Of a stretch of DNA of 64,000 bases, positions 42,679 to 54,640 are shown piece after piece. A program made the translations under genes and the position numbers. The stretch is taken from assembly GCA_963402885.1 (NCBI GenBank), contig OY727094.1, positions 30,878,501 through 30,942,500 on the forward strand, read 5' to 3'. Below the pieces are notes generated by a model that did not search any database, was not told the DNA's origin, and saw only the letters and a program-made list of their open reading frames with translations. The DNA is from Antedon bifida. Lineage: Eukaryota > Echinodermata > Crinoidea > Comatulida > Antedonidae. How positions within the stretch are numbered: the first letter of the stretch is position 1; each line of letters begins with the position of its first letter.

Positions 42679-43129
42679 GTCTGCTGAAGAATTGAACAAC
42701 AAAACCAAACTTGAACAAAACCTTCAAGCCTAGTCGCGCTGCTCCAGACTGCATAAAACACACCACCATGAGGCTATCAGCATGACGTCATACTTTATAT
42801 GGCACGCTTTAAATGCCAAACTAAAGTTTACTTGTTCATAAAAATGTGTACTGTGCGTACGTATAATAAGACAATGTTAATAATTATCTTTTTTATAATT
42901 ATAAAAATGAAAATAATTATTATTTTTTTATTACACAATAAACAAAATTTTTAAAATATGTGTGTTTAATTGACAAATAAAAACAATCACACGTATATTT
43001 TTATTCAGTGTTATATTTACTGTATTTATAGAAACAAATGTACATGACTACAAATTATATGTACAGTATATCAAATGACAAAATAATCATCAACAAAATA
43101 TTTATAAATATTTCGTTATTTAGACATTT
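42679..43129 (-). promoter_or_regulatory. Spacer between ESS2 stop and PPM1 start
   Basis: Only 451 bp separate the PPM1 ATG from the ESS2 stop, both on the minus strand, so the PPM1 promoter must lie here or overlap the ESS2 3' UTR. A minus-strand AATAAA (plus TTTATT 43000-43005) is a plausible ESS2 poly(A) signal. GTTTTATGCAGTC at 42750-42762 (minus strand) could serve as a weak TATA-like element. The DNA nearest the ATG is more GC-rich. Confidence 0.45.
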
Positions 43130-46100
43130 TTAAAAGAAATCTGTAGCTTTATTGCGGGTATTTTGTATATCACGCTTCGGTAAATTCAGGAGATTGTCAG
43201 TAAGACTAGAACTGGAACTTGCGACACTACCAGGTGTTCTATCGCCAGGTGTTCTCCCACCAGGTGTTCTAACAGGTACACCTGTAGGTGTTTTTGTTGG
43301 TGTTGGTGTAGCTCGTAAAATAGGCGTTTTATCAGTTTTTGGCGTGTTTCTTGGTGATGGTGTATAGCTCGCCCTCAGTGATTTATCGGTACCTTTCAGT
43401 CGTTTGTTTACAAGACGCTGGGCTGCTGGGGACAGTGTTTGTATTCTTTCTACAGAGTTCATCGAGCCAAAACTTGGACTAAAAAGAGAAGTATTTATAG
43501 ATATGTTAATGTATGTTAAATTTGTAAATATACAGTACAGTAGAACCCTCTGTTATTCAGGGACCACCTTATCATATAAAGGGGTCAGTTTAACCGGGGG
43601 AAACATATGTTTTAACACTACAGTCAACCTCTATTCAGGGGACAACTGTACCAAAAGGACACTAAAATAAATAAATACTATACTGAAAATGGCATTGTGT
43701 CTGGTTACCTTGCTTACCAATCCCAAGGTCCTGTGTACAAATCCTGTTCTGGACTACTACCAGAAATTTCTCATGACAAATTAAAAATGCAACTACCAAA
43801 GTTTATAATGAAACTTGAATTAGCATGCATTAGATTTGGAACTTTGACTTGGTTTACGAAAATAAAAAGTACAAATCATAGCGCCCTCTATTTATCTGAG
43901 GAAATCTGTATTTCTCACCTTGTAAGCCTCTGTGTGACCTTTTTCAAAGCAGCATCCTTTTTTGCTCGGTGTTGTTTTGCATTTTTCTCTACTAATGACC
44001 GAGCTAACTCTTCTCGTTTTGGATTCTTCGGCATCTAAAATGTCAGAAAAAAAAAAACTTGTTTTAAATACATAGACACATGAAAACGTGCTTTACTGTA
44101 GGTATTATATATAAAGTTGATAATGAGAGGAAATTGTATTTATACAAATAATGATAAGGTGTGTGTATATGATACCTTAAATCCAGGTGTTTTAGATGCA
44201 GGTGTCTGTGAACCATCTATCCTCATTGGAGTGCTTTCTATCTCACCCCATGTCATCAACGGTGAATCATGAACACCTAAATAAATGAAAAAGTGTATTT
44301 ACCCTTATTATTTAAATTGTACAGTAATATCATTGTAATGTTTTTTCTATTTTGTTAATGGTGACTTATTTTAACCACCATCCACATTTTATATATAAGT
44401 TATACTTAATGATTTATAAAGAAATATATGTATTATTTGTGGAAAATCAATAAACAACAACAAACAGCAAACTCGTCCTTCAGATGGGACTTTAAACAGT
44501 GCATGAAATAGAACATTATCATCTTATATACTTTGATTAAAATTTAAAATATTAAAATAAGAAAAATATTTTTTGTCAATACTGGCTAATTATTAATCTT
44601 AAAAAAACAATGTACCTGGTACTGGAGAAGGTGCTGCAACAAATCCGTAACCTTTAACCTTTGGCGTCTCTGATGCTAAAATTTCTTTTCCATCATGGCC
44701 TATTTTACCTTGCTTCATAGCAGCCCTGTTAGCCAAAGCACGTGCATTGGCTTCTACTTGTGCAGCGTTTCGATGTGGATTACATAAAAACCTTGTGTTC
44801 TCGTATAATATTTCTCTTTCTTTGGGTGTTTTGTTGATTTTTTCTTCTGCAGTGTCCTCAACCCCATCTGGCACATACATTAATGAATTTTTAGCTTTAT
44901 AAGTCCACGAGTTGAGACCAATTGCTGGAGCGCCCTCTATTGCAAGTTTTTCCGATGACCCATCTAAAATCATTAAATGTTCACCTTCTTGTCTGAGACG
45001 CTTTTCCTCATCGTATAACCACGCATTTTTTACGCGAAGCTTTTCATTTGCCTTATCCATCAGGGTATCAAAGGAAGCGTTGTCCTCACTTGTATAGTTG
45101 CTTAGGTACCTGTCTAATGATAGGTCTGTATTGGACTTATCTAATAGAAAATGTAAAACAGAAAAAGTAAAGTTATAAGTGTGACATATAATTGCATACA
45201 TCAACCTCCTTTTGAGTAAAGTCACACGTAGACTCCCATAAGGGTGCCTTCATGTAATGTATTCAAATGAATAATAGTTTAAGCTCAGTAGTATTGCAAT
45301 TGTTCTGTAGAGTAAAAGCTCTGTACTTTATTTTACTAATTTTAGGCCCTGGGCCCCCGCATTTCGAAACCCTGGATCTGCCACTGGAGAAAGTTAATGG
45401 TTGGCTAGAAAGTAGTGTTTTCAAGGCTTTTATCCCCCATTAAGAGTTGGGTATCTGAGTGGTTAGGACACTTGACTGTCATACAGAGATAGCTGGGTTC
45501 AATTCCCGACAACTCTCAGTCTACTCAACCAGTACCTGGTTTAAAAAAAACTAGGGAGGATAAGGCGGCGTGGAAAGGAACTGGCCAGTACCCTACCACA
45601 TAATGCAGAGGCTTAGTAAAATGAGCTCCTAACAGCTCATTCCCCTACGTTCAGAAATGAATACTGGTTATCTTTTAACTTTTAGGATAAATAACACTGA
45701 TATAACTTTACTCTTAAAATTACCTATGTTGGCACAGTACCTTTTTCTTTATTTCTTTCTTGATTGTTGTCAGTTGTATTTGGCTCTGGATTTGATGATG
45801 ATAATTCGTCTTCTTTTGATCTCTCTGTTGCAGGTGTTTGAGCTGATTTACTCATGATGTCAGGTGTCTCAAAGGTTGCTGGGGTGATTGCTTGCTCAAC
45901 TGTGTGTGAAATAAAAAAAATCATATTGTGCCATATTTGTCTACACAAAAACAATACTGGTGTCCTATGTCACTAGCTAATAATATGTACACCTAGTTAC
46001 AAACAAAACTAGAAAGCCACTCAGAGAGTGCATACCTCCGCCTACTGTAAAATTCTCCTACATAAGATTTCTCCGGAAAAAAAAATATATATATATTATT

Positions 46101-47382
46101 TGTGTGTGTCTTAATGCTGTTTGTGATTTAGGCTAATTTCACTACAAGCATGTATATGCGAGTTTGGCGTAATGGTTTATGTAACAAGCATTTCAATTAA
46201 CAATAGCTTCAGTTGACTAACAAAAGAACAGCAACGCGAAAACCAAATGAGTGAATTTGAAAAGAAATAGGTTTTTTAAACAACTCGCATCAAAAAAAGT
46301 GCACATTAAATCAAATTATGTTTTAAAATTACAAATCACAAATTATAACTCTTGCCTCAAAAATGAAGTTTTTTGGACAAGTAGTTCTCGAGAAAATGCA
46401 ATTTCAGTTTACTTGTTAACTTTAAGACTGCTCGCCGGCTTTTGAAAAATTCTGTCCTATCTTTTAACACTAGCAGGTCTGAAAAGTATACTAAAAAGTG
46501 GTCCAGAATTGGGACCATGGTCCCAAATGGTCCCAAAATTTAATGGAATGGTCCTTGACCATATATCTATCTGTATATTCATTTTGGTAAAGATCTTGTA
46601 ATTACTTTTTGAGTAATCCTGCTAACAAACAAACAAACAAACAGACAAACCCACGCGACCGATTACATATACCTCCTTGGCGGAGGTAAATGATTAATAT
46701 TTAGTTTATTTGCATATTAATATATTTGTTTTATAGTAGAACCCTGATTAAGGAAACACCATCTGGACCTAAGTGTCCCATTAACACTTTTAGTGTTAAA
46801 CATGCAAAAGTGTCCCCTTAACAGAAGTGTTCCAAAGGAGGGTTAGAATTGTATTTAAGTATTTATTTTTTCTGCATTATCTTTATCATTCACTTACATT
46901 GTGCAGGTGTGTTTGTTTGTTGTCTATGTACGGTTGATGCTTGTAGCTTGATCGCTATTTCTCTCATTTTCGCTACATCATTGTTATCTCTTGCTTCCAT
47001 GTACTCAACCTGAGAGTGTAACTTTGCAAGATCCGGGAAAAAATCTCGCTGGATGATTTTCTCAAGATCCTAAAATAAGTGAGAAATTTTGATATTAATA
47101 ACTTGACTTGATGTAATAATCATGTCATACATTCATTAATTAAAGAATTAGAATGTCCTCTTAACCAACAAAGGCAAAGATACTAATCTGCACAAGAGTA
47201 GGTAGTAGTACTGTAGGTGGTAGTAGTAACAATTATTTCAAACTAATTTGACTCATAGGACTTACTGCTATGTATGCCTCTTCATCCAGTACTTTCCTTT
47301 TGAAAGGCTTTCGCTTTGCTAAATGCAATTCACTAGTCTTGACGGCCTCCAGTGCCTTTTCTCCAACTTTCACCAGTGCCAT
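43130..47382 (-). CDS. ESS2: Splicing factor ESS-2 homologue (DGCR14)
   Basis: Nuclear, spliceosome C-complex-associated protein. Seven coding exons, phases consistent: 47266-47382, 46898-47069, 45741-45899, 44616-45140, 44176-44276, 43919-44034, 43130-43478; 512 aa (human 476). Conserved blocks in order: KVLDEEAYIA (30-39), IIQRDFFPDL (about 44-53), ITPATFETPD, YTSEDNASFDTLM, WTYKAKNSLMYVPDGV, ENTRFL, GYGFVAAPSPVPG, DSPLMTWGEIESTPMRIDGS (about 328-347), SPAAQRLV (413-420), LRASYTPSP (431-439), SLTDNLL, and C-terminal KATDFF. The C-terminus (436-485) is rich in TP dipeptides, candidate proline-directed phosphosites. Exon 3 uses a weak donor (AAG|GTACTG); reading past it meets an in-frame TAG 12 bases on. 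A minus-strand acceptor ends at 47404, so a 5' UTR exon lies upstream, probably near 47900-48010. Confidence 0.95.
43533..43672. mobile_element. MITE family B copy in ESS2 intron 6
   Basis: ACAGTAGAACCCTCTGTTATTCAGGGACCACC at the left, with CCTCTATTCAGGGGACAACTGTACC further in. The left TIR is the best-kept ACAGTAGAACCC in the window. It lies about 55 bp from exon 7. Confidence 0.65.
45340..45395. repeat. Fragment of the 1483-1672 palindromic element
   Basis: TTAGGCCCTGGGCCCCCGCATTTCGAAACCCTGGATCTGCCACTGGAG resembles the GC-rich arm of that element. ESS2 intron 3. Confidence 0.35.
45440..45655 (+). mobile_element. tRNA-derived SINE, second type
   Basis: Head GAGTTGGGTATCTGAGTGGTTAGGACACTTGACTGTCA...GGGTTCAATTCCCGACAACTCTC has A box TGAGTGGTTAGG, B box GGTTCAATTCC and paired ends (GAGTTG/CAACTC), so it folds like a tRNA. 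It is followed by a non-tRNA body (AGTACCTGGTTTAAAA...TAAGGCGGCGTGG...GCTCCTAACAGCTC). In ESS2 intron 3, antisense to the gene. Confidence 0.6.
46009..46687. mobile_element. Repeat family I, near-complete copy
   Basis: AACTAGAAAGCCACTCAGAG...CATACCTCCGCCTAC at the left; TTTTGAGTAATCCTGCTAAC, (AAAC)n, then ATACCTCCTTGGCGGAGGTA at the right. The ACCTCCGCC/GGCGGAGGT ends are inverted. About 680 bp, non-coding, with the 64-residue ORF inside not recognised. In ESS2 intron 2. Confidence 0.65.
46733..46852. mobile_element. MITE family B copy in ESS2 intron 2
   Basis: TAGTAGAACCCTGATTAAGGAAACACC at the left; GTGTCCCCTTAACAGAAGTGTTCCAAAGGAGGGTT at the right. It ends about 45 bp from exon 2. Confidence 0.65.
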
Positions 47383-48010
47383 CTTTTTAAAGTATATCTT
47401 CTCCTATAAAAGAGTAATCAATAGTAGGATATTAATTATTAGTACACTATTATTTAGTATCACTAGGACTAGATTAGTTATAAAAACCACAGATATTGAT
47501 GATAGCTTTTATTGTCAAAATGATGATGTGATACCTGATGAAATTTTTCTTTAAATTTAAGTACTAGGGTAGGCCTAGGCCTATTATTTATTTGTAAATT
47601 CAAATTGTCTATCATGAAAAAACAAATGATTCACATTACAGGACTAGGCCTAGTGTGTGTTTGGTCAGGCGTTACTACTAGGAGGCACTATTCCAGTTTC
47701 GCAATCCTAAGCCCTACCTAATACTAGGGTAGGTTTGACTCCGTCCGGGAGGATCGGAGCAGCTGGGTTCCTCCTGTCAGCAGTGCCTGAGCAGGATGAT
47801 TACTTGTCAGGCCTAGCCTTGCTTGGCGATTGAAGACTTTTTCGTAGGACTAAAATGTGTTCTTCCTTCAAATTTAAGCAGTCAGTATCAAGTATATTCA
47901 CTAACCTTGCCCTGCTTTTAAAATTACAATTAAAAAACCAAAACCAACAGATAAAACAACTCAAGAACTTCTCAAAACAACAACACACACAGCTAGCTCG
48001 CAAAAATCGT
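47383..48010 (-). promoter_or_regulatory. ESS2 5' region
   Basis: Contains the 5' UTR acceptor (minus strand TTTTATAG, exon 3' part from 47403) and, by inference, the non-coding first exon and promoter. GC content rises between 47690 and 47830 (CTCCGTCCGGGAGGATCGGAG). No core promoter motif could be fixed. Confidence 0.4.
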
Positions 48011-49340
48011 AATGTTCACGATCAATGAGAGAGGGCGCTATACATAATTATTGATTAAAACAAAGATAAAAATGAGAATGATTTGTTTATTTAGTAGGCC
48101 TAATTAATTATTTGGTTAAAAAGTTACATTTTTATTAAATAAACAATTTTTGACTAAAACTAATCATACGCACACTTTTGAACATTTAATCGAATTTATT
48201 TGATTTTAATTTGTTTGGGTTTTTTGCACAGATTTAACTATGGAGGTATCTATATTATTATTAGGGCTGATCAGCAATAAATATTTGTTGTATCTAATAG
48301 TAGACAAGTAGGCCTAAAGATTTGAAATGAAATCATAGTTATGTATCAAATCCTTTCAAACAGTATGGTATTGTATTTTTTTAAACCCCGTTGCAACTTT
48401 ACGATCACTATGGGAACCCGCCTACATGAAATTCCTTAATTCATTGAAAATCTGTTTTGTTATTGAGTATATCTACCTAATCTATTAGGCTAATTTTCTA
48501 TAATATTAATTTATGCATGACAGTGTCATTACGTTTAATTATTTAGTACGCTCATTCCAGAAAAAAAATGGACGGAATAATATGGCAGGCCTATGCTATC
48601 ATGCTTACGCCTTCCTGAGTTCAACTTGTAGGGTCACCGTGTCATGTCGTGAGCTTGAAATCTAAATTCGTACATTTTGTTTTTGTTGTTTTGAGCTCAA
48701 ATTTGATACCAAAGGTAGCATAATTTATGGTTTTTTGAATTATAAGTAATGGATGTGAAACCTTAGTAGTGAAATATCACACATTGTGATCCAACTGTGT
48801 CCTCAGTCTGACTGTGAACTGCATGCAATGCTGCATACGAGTTTTGCTTTCAGAATCATGATAGACCAATACTATAATATGGAGAATTAATATCATTATT
48901 AATTGATACTTTATATCATAAAATGTTAACATTTTGAATATTATGAGGTAACTCTTCTCCGTATTTAGTGTACGTGAAAAGGGGAATTTTTCTACTCGAG
49001 GTACCATTTTTCAATACTAAAACGAAAGGGTGTGTATCGCCGCCCAAGGGTTTTCAATGCATATTGAATATGGTGATTATCGCCGCCCGTGGTACTAAGA
49101 GGATTTTTTAAGTTGGTCCATAAGCCTATAGGCATTGAATACTCAAATATACTTCGCTACATCAAAGAATGGAGATAAACAATTATTGAATAAAGAGGTA
49201 TTAGTTAATAGTAATTAAGAGTCACAACTAAGTATTGGAGGTTACGTAATAATAAATAATTATTTTATTTTTTATTTGGTAACTGATTGTGACATTTACA
49301 TATCCCCTATTTCTCTTCTTCTGTGGTATATAAAGATACT

Positions 49341-49497
49341 GAAGGCTCTGTCTACACTATCAAACTTTAGGGGACAAAAAAATGTGGATACGGATACGCC
49401 GTGACGTCTTATCACTCTAAACTTCACAATTTGTTGTACATAATTTGATAGTGTAGAGTGTAGACCATGGAGGTATACCTTGTGTAGACAGAGTTTC
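49341..49497. mobile_element. MITE family A, copy 12
   Basis: GAAGGCTCTGTCTACACTATCAAACTTTAGGGGAC to TGTGTAGACAGAGTTTC. The right arm holds two partial TGTAGA ends separated by CCATGGAGGTATACC, so this copy is rearranged. Confidence 0.8.
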
Positions 49498-51469
49498 TAT
49501 ATTATTATCTCAATGCTCTCAAGGCATTCATCACTGCTAATAGCTAGGCCCTTGTGGATCTTGACCGCAGTACTGACTTGTGTGTTCAAAGAATGTTGTA
49601 TAACCCCTCGCCGCAATCTACCTATCCCTTCCGAAGCTGTAATATTATTTCCTCCCTACGTGCCACGCCATGCTATTACCGTACTCGATCTCTTTAAAAC
49701 GTGTGATATCTAAATCATTATCTATCATTCATTTGTTCTATTTTCCTATAGGGCCATACTATAGACATTAACCGCATTCAATGAGTTACAAAATTGAAAA
49801 CAATATAGGTAATACTATTATGGAAAAATGTGTTAAAGGATGGAGTTTATCATTTCACAGATATCTCTATTGATAAACAAAATTTCAAACTATATTTTTC
49901 AAAATAGAGACCGAACCAGTTGCTCAAAACTCATCAAATTCTTACGAATAAACTCGTATAATCTCAATTCCTAAAAAGCATATATACACGATAAACAGTT
50001 TTGTTTATATTTGGGTGTTAGGCAGGTTAGTTACTTCCGTTGAAATAATATATGTTGAAATATGGTTTTATTTTCTATATAAAGATTTTTCCAATACGCA
50101 ATGCATGGACGTAAGCAGAATAAAATCCGTGACGCAATGATTTTTTTTCTTCATTTTTTAAAATTCAATAGTACAAACAAACTCTTGTCGATGATGATTG
50201 TTATTGATCACAATTAAATAATCATCATCTATAAGTACTGATGACGTAATGATGACAGTGGATTGCTACTCTCGCAGGTGTTTTTAATTTTCTTGATGGA
50301 ATCAGAATCAGTGTACCTTTTACTTTAAATCCAGATTAGGATGAAGTTCTACGAAATAACGTTAATTGTCCACTCGCGAATATATATATATACCGAATTA
50401 CATTCCCGAGATAATTCTACCTTTACGGCTTCAGTTATTTTTGAAGTAATTAGATTAAGATGTTCGTAATATGATTTGAAACCAGATATTCTATGACAAC
50501 AATAAACCTGTAGAATTGGCTCGTATCTGGTCGGAAGGCGACGGTCAAAGAATTAAATTTAATCAACGTAAAAATAAAGGTACTATCGTATATCTATCTG
50601 TCCATTTTGCAATTCTGGTATTGAACGAGAAAGTGGCATATATATTTATTCGGATATTTATTATAATTACTTTTTTAAAGTAATTAGGTCTAAACAGTCT
50701 AGTTTCTTTGGTACCGTACTAAATCTCATTATTTTGAGAGTGTCTTTCTAAAAGAATATGCCTATATTTACTTTATCTTCCTTCTAATATAAATGCTGTA
50801 TAATATCTCTCGGCACTGTATATCCATTTATAGATTTGTGTATACTGCATTGTACTATCTGTACTATCTTTTTAATTCCTTCCCGCACATCAACATCATT
50901 ATAAGATGGTGCTAGTCTCTATAATTTGTCCTGTATCAGGCAAATTTTGTAATACAGTGTCATCACATGTAACGCATTTATCATAGGCCATGGCAGCCAA
51001 CCTTTAATGTTTGATAATTTTACCTTTATATAGAATTTGTCTATGATACTAGGAAATAAATGCCATAATATATTTCATTTCAAGAACATTTATTAGTTGG
51101 TAAAATAACAATAATATACATAATATAATTAAGACATTATTGAGGATCCTGTAAAAGAAGAAAACAATGTTCTTGTCACATGCAGGATCCCAAAGAAGAA
51201 GATAACAAGAACAACAAACAATTACATTTCAGAAAAAAATGCTTACAATTATTTTAAAGTGCAAGCGTTATTAATAATTTGAAATTAAAAACCTTTTTAA
51301 GTCTTTTTTTTTCGAAACAAAAAAGTGAACATACAATACATAGGCCTAATCATATGCTGTAGGCCATGAGCAAGGCATTGCTTGCATTGGTCAGAGCAGC
51401 ATAATATTTTGATTATAGGGACAGGGCTGCTGTCTGCATTCCACACCCTTCCTGAGATTCTTGATCAAA

Positions 51470-52505
51470 TATTCAGAAATCCATTCTAAAATTATATTAA
51501 TTTATCAATTTAATGTTTCCGCGTGCATTCTAAATTTGCATCTGCTTTGCATAAATCATGAATACGTAATTATGTATTTGCTAACCCTAACCTATAAAGA
51601 TTATAGCCGTAATCGTAGGGCTAAATTCATACTATATAATGAATTGTCATCTAAAGAGTTTAAATAAAAAAATGAATTATTATAAATAAAATAAATAAAT
51701 AGAATATCTAACCGTTCATTTGGCAATAATTTACCGCTATGATGGAACGAACTAGTAATTGGCATATAGATATATTGGTATATTAATGTTATAGCTGTTT
51801 ACGGCTATTTAAAAACAAATTGATTTCGAAAAGTCTTTACTCAATCCCATAGTTGAATGTCTATTACATATACAACTATCGGTGCCGTATCTATAATCCT
51901 GTTCATAAGCAAATTATGTGTATATAGCTGCCTACAGTATCAGATGTAACGCCTGTATCATGTCATATGCCTTCTTCTTAACCTTAACAGTAACATAATA
52001 ATGCCTACAGACGTCACATGTGATACATGTGACACTTTATTACATACTTTGCCTATGGTATCTCTATGATATATATTATAAGAATCGGTTATTGTAGGCC
52101 TAAATTGGTTCCCATGGATACGTAAAGCTTGGTTTCCACTAGGACGTAACGCAAGGACCTAAACGCAACGCAAGTAATTTGACCAATCACAAGCAATGGA
52201 TTATTCGAACAGTGACTTGTCACTGTGTTGCGTCTCTAGTGGGAACCACGCTTAAGTAAATAAATTCCATTCCTAAAATTATCGATAAAATAATTTGAAA
52301 GATATATCCGGATTGAAATGCATCCTAAATATGATTAATAATCATCAATTCAATGTTTCCGCTGAATTCCCAATTTGCATCTGATTTGCATAAGTTTTAT
52401 GAATACGTAATTATAATTGCATTGACCTATACCCGTAATCATGGGATAAAGTCATACTATAATAAATTGTCGGTTAAGGAGCTTAAATGTTGTGAATAAA
52501 TTAAT
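51470..52505. repeat. Diverged local duplication around a MITE
   Basis: ATTTGCATCTG(C/A)TTTGCATAA, then TGAATACGTAATTAT, ACCTATA, GTAATC.T.GGGCTAAA.TCATACTATA.AATTGTC, occur in the same order at 51533-51665 and 52371-52490. The element between them includes family J and E sequence. Confidence 0.6.
52123..52255. mobile_element. MITE family E, copy 2
   Basis: TAAAGCTTGGTTTCCACTAGGACG to CGTCTCTAGTGGGAACCACGCTTAA, with CGCAACGCAAG and TGACCAATCACAAG shared with 28225-28371. Confidence 0.82.
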
Positions 52506-53919
52506 CGAATAAAAAAATATGAAGTATTATTTGTAATATAGGCCTACTAATAAATAGAATGTTAAAAAAAAGTATAAATAAAATGTAGGCCTATTATATG
52601 CGTAGTTATTTCTACATGTGTTTTCGATTGCTAAACGCATTCCAATCGTAAAAATGAGAGGAAAGAAAAATATTCAAGCATGCTGGAAATTGGATCATCT
52701 AATTTTTGTCTTAATAATAGCCACTGCACAATATAACCACAAATATGATTATAATCAGCTTATTATTATAATTACCTGCAACAGTGTGTTAAAGCCATGA
52801 AGCAGCGAGTGTATATTTTGATACGTGCGCCAGTCTTATCCTTCTGGAGGAGTCCTGCTGTATCACGTCACTATGACGAAACAAATCAGTGGTTTTGTGC
52901 TTAAAAAATCAATAGTGTTGCTCATTAATTTGCAGAATATATCTGTATAATCTCTAGTTTTCTAATACGATAATAGAAATCTCAATTTTTTAAATTTGAA
53001 AGGGAATAAATGGCCTTGTGTTCAACAGAAGTCATAAAATAAGTTACAATTAGACCTGGTCTAATTTCAACCGAAAGAAGATTGATTTTTATTAAAAGTG
53101 ACTTTTTTTAATGAAGTAGTTTACAGCGCTTAATTGATTTTTGTGATAACATTGATAAATATTATTACAATAAAATCCTGATTTCAGAATAGCTTTAGAG
53201 AAAAAAAGCACTTTAATTCTGCGTTAACGCTGATCCATAAAAACAACTTTTTAATTCGCGGTTGTTCTATCTTTATATAACCGTAAAAACTATTAATTAT
53301 GCTATCGTGTTGTTCGCGCCGTTTAACTTTCGCGATATAATAAATGGATTAATAAAGTTCTTTTGCGCGTGTCATTAATTTTCATCATTGTTTTTTGCAA
53401 ACCGCGTAAGGGTACATTGGGTTGACAACAAAACTGTAATGATAAATTGTCTAATTTAATCCTTATTTCTCCCATTTATTGCATTTTCCTGTAATAAATT
53501 ATTTTTCTTTCTCCCATTACAAACACACAAGCGTGTCGTGTGATTACATCATAATCCTAAAAATAGGTATGAAAGTACATAATTAATTTTAATCATGGTT
53601 TAGCTTTCTGAATTCTAAACCCATAAAGAAAATAAAATAGATATCGGTTATGAAATTCAATAGTTAGTTTGAAATGTTATTTTTAGATCAGGCCTATATA
53701 ATATATTGGTTAATACACAGAGTCGGTTGTGCAGAAAATGTACTGATTTTCAATTGTTAACAAATTGTAAAACGCATATACGTAAACGGATATGTATAAT
53801 AGCATTTGTATAATGTGATGTATGTAAATTTGATCGTTATTTATGGCCAAGTTCAGGTTCAATATGCCTACTAAAATAACTGTGAATAACACTTATGATT
53901 AACACCTTTCATACATTTA

Positions 53920-54190
53920 GGGGGACACTGCATAGGCCTACATTTTATTATTATTATTACATGTTTGTATAAAGGTATGTTTTAACCCAAACTGTGCTTC
54001 CTTCATTACCGGTAGTTATCCAAGAAAGAGTGAAATTATATAAATAATAAGAAGAAGAATTGGATTTGTGATTGTTTATGAAGGAAATAAATGTAAATTT
54101 GTTTTTTTGAATGTGAATGGAACACTTTTCAGTTAAACGACAAGAGGACAGTCTCCAAAGTGTTCTCCTTAATAAGGGCACGGTTCTACT
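53920..54190. mobile_element. MITE family B, decayed copy
   Basis: TTAGGGGGACACTGCATAGG at 53919-53938 and GTTCTCCTTAATAAGGGCACGGTTCTACTA at 54161-54190 are family B ends with an expanded AT-rich interior. Confidence 0.5.
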
Positions 54191-54640
54191 ATTCGATTTT
54201 CTTCAAACCCGGAATTCAACTGAGATGCTTACAATGAGTATAATATAAAAACATCCGTGATAGCCAACAACATTACATTAGAACAGTATTTCCTATAGGC
54301 CTATAATGCTATCTTTTAAAGCGAAACTGAAAGGAATCGTACAATGTAATGAATGAATGCAATGAAAAAATTGGCTACACAAAAAAACAAACGTGGATAC
54401 CATTATGCCATTGTTGATCTAGTAAACATTCTTGTTCATATGATGGTAAGACTCAGAACATGTTGCTTCATGGGCTAACTAACGAACTTAGTTATCTTAT
54501 AGACATAATGACCGTCCATTTAATAAACATTAGGCCTATTTAATTTAATTACGTCATTAAATATTATAATCCATTTCCAATGTTGAGAAACTTCGTACTT
54601 TAGTAATATCAACCACATCAAGCCTACATATTGCCGTATT

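Larger units (their letters stand above)
48011..54640. other. 6.6-kb gene-poor stretch
   Basis: No exon with paired splice sites, RNA gene or recognised family was found apart from the repeats listed separately (family A at 49341, family E at 52123, family J fragments, a family B fragment near 54125-54190). Two similar segments, 51470-51660 and 52330-52500 (AATTTGCATCTG.TTTGCATAA, ATGAATACGTAATTAT, AATGAATTGTC...GAGTTTAAAT), look like an old local duplication. Short ORFs here have no recognisable domain. Confidence 0.5.

Noticed and set aside
42679-42708. Longer PPM1 start reading VLLFNSSAD before the ATG
   Set aside because: It would begin at a TTG codon; the ATG at 42678 has a strong context and matches the family N-terminus.
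53710-53892. Small hydrophobic minus-strand ORF
   Set aside because: AT-rich chance ORF with no domain, splice support or family resemblance that I can see.
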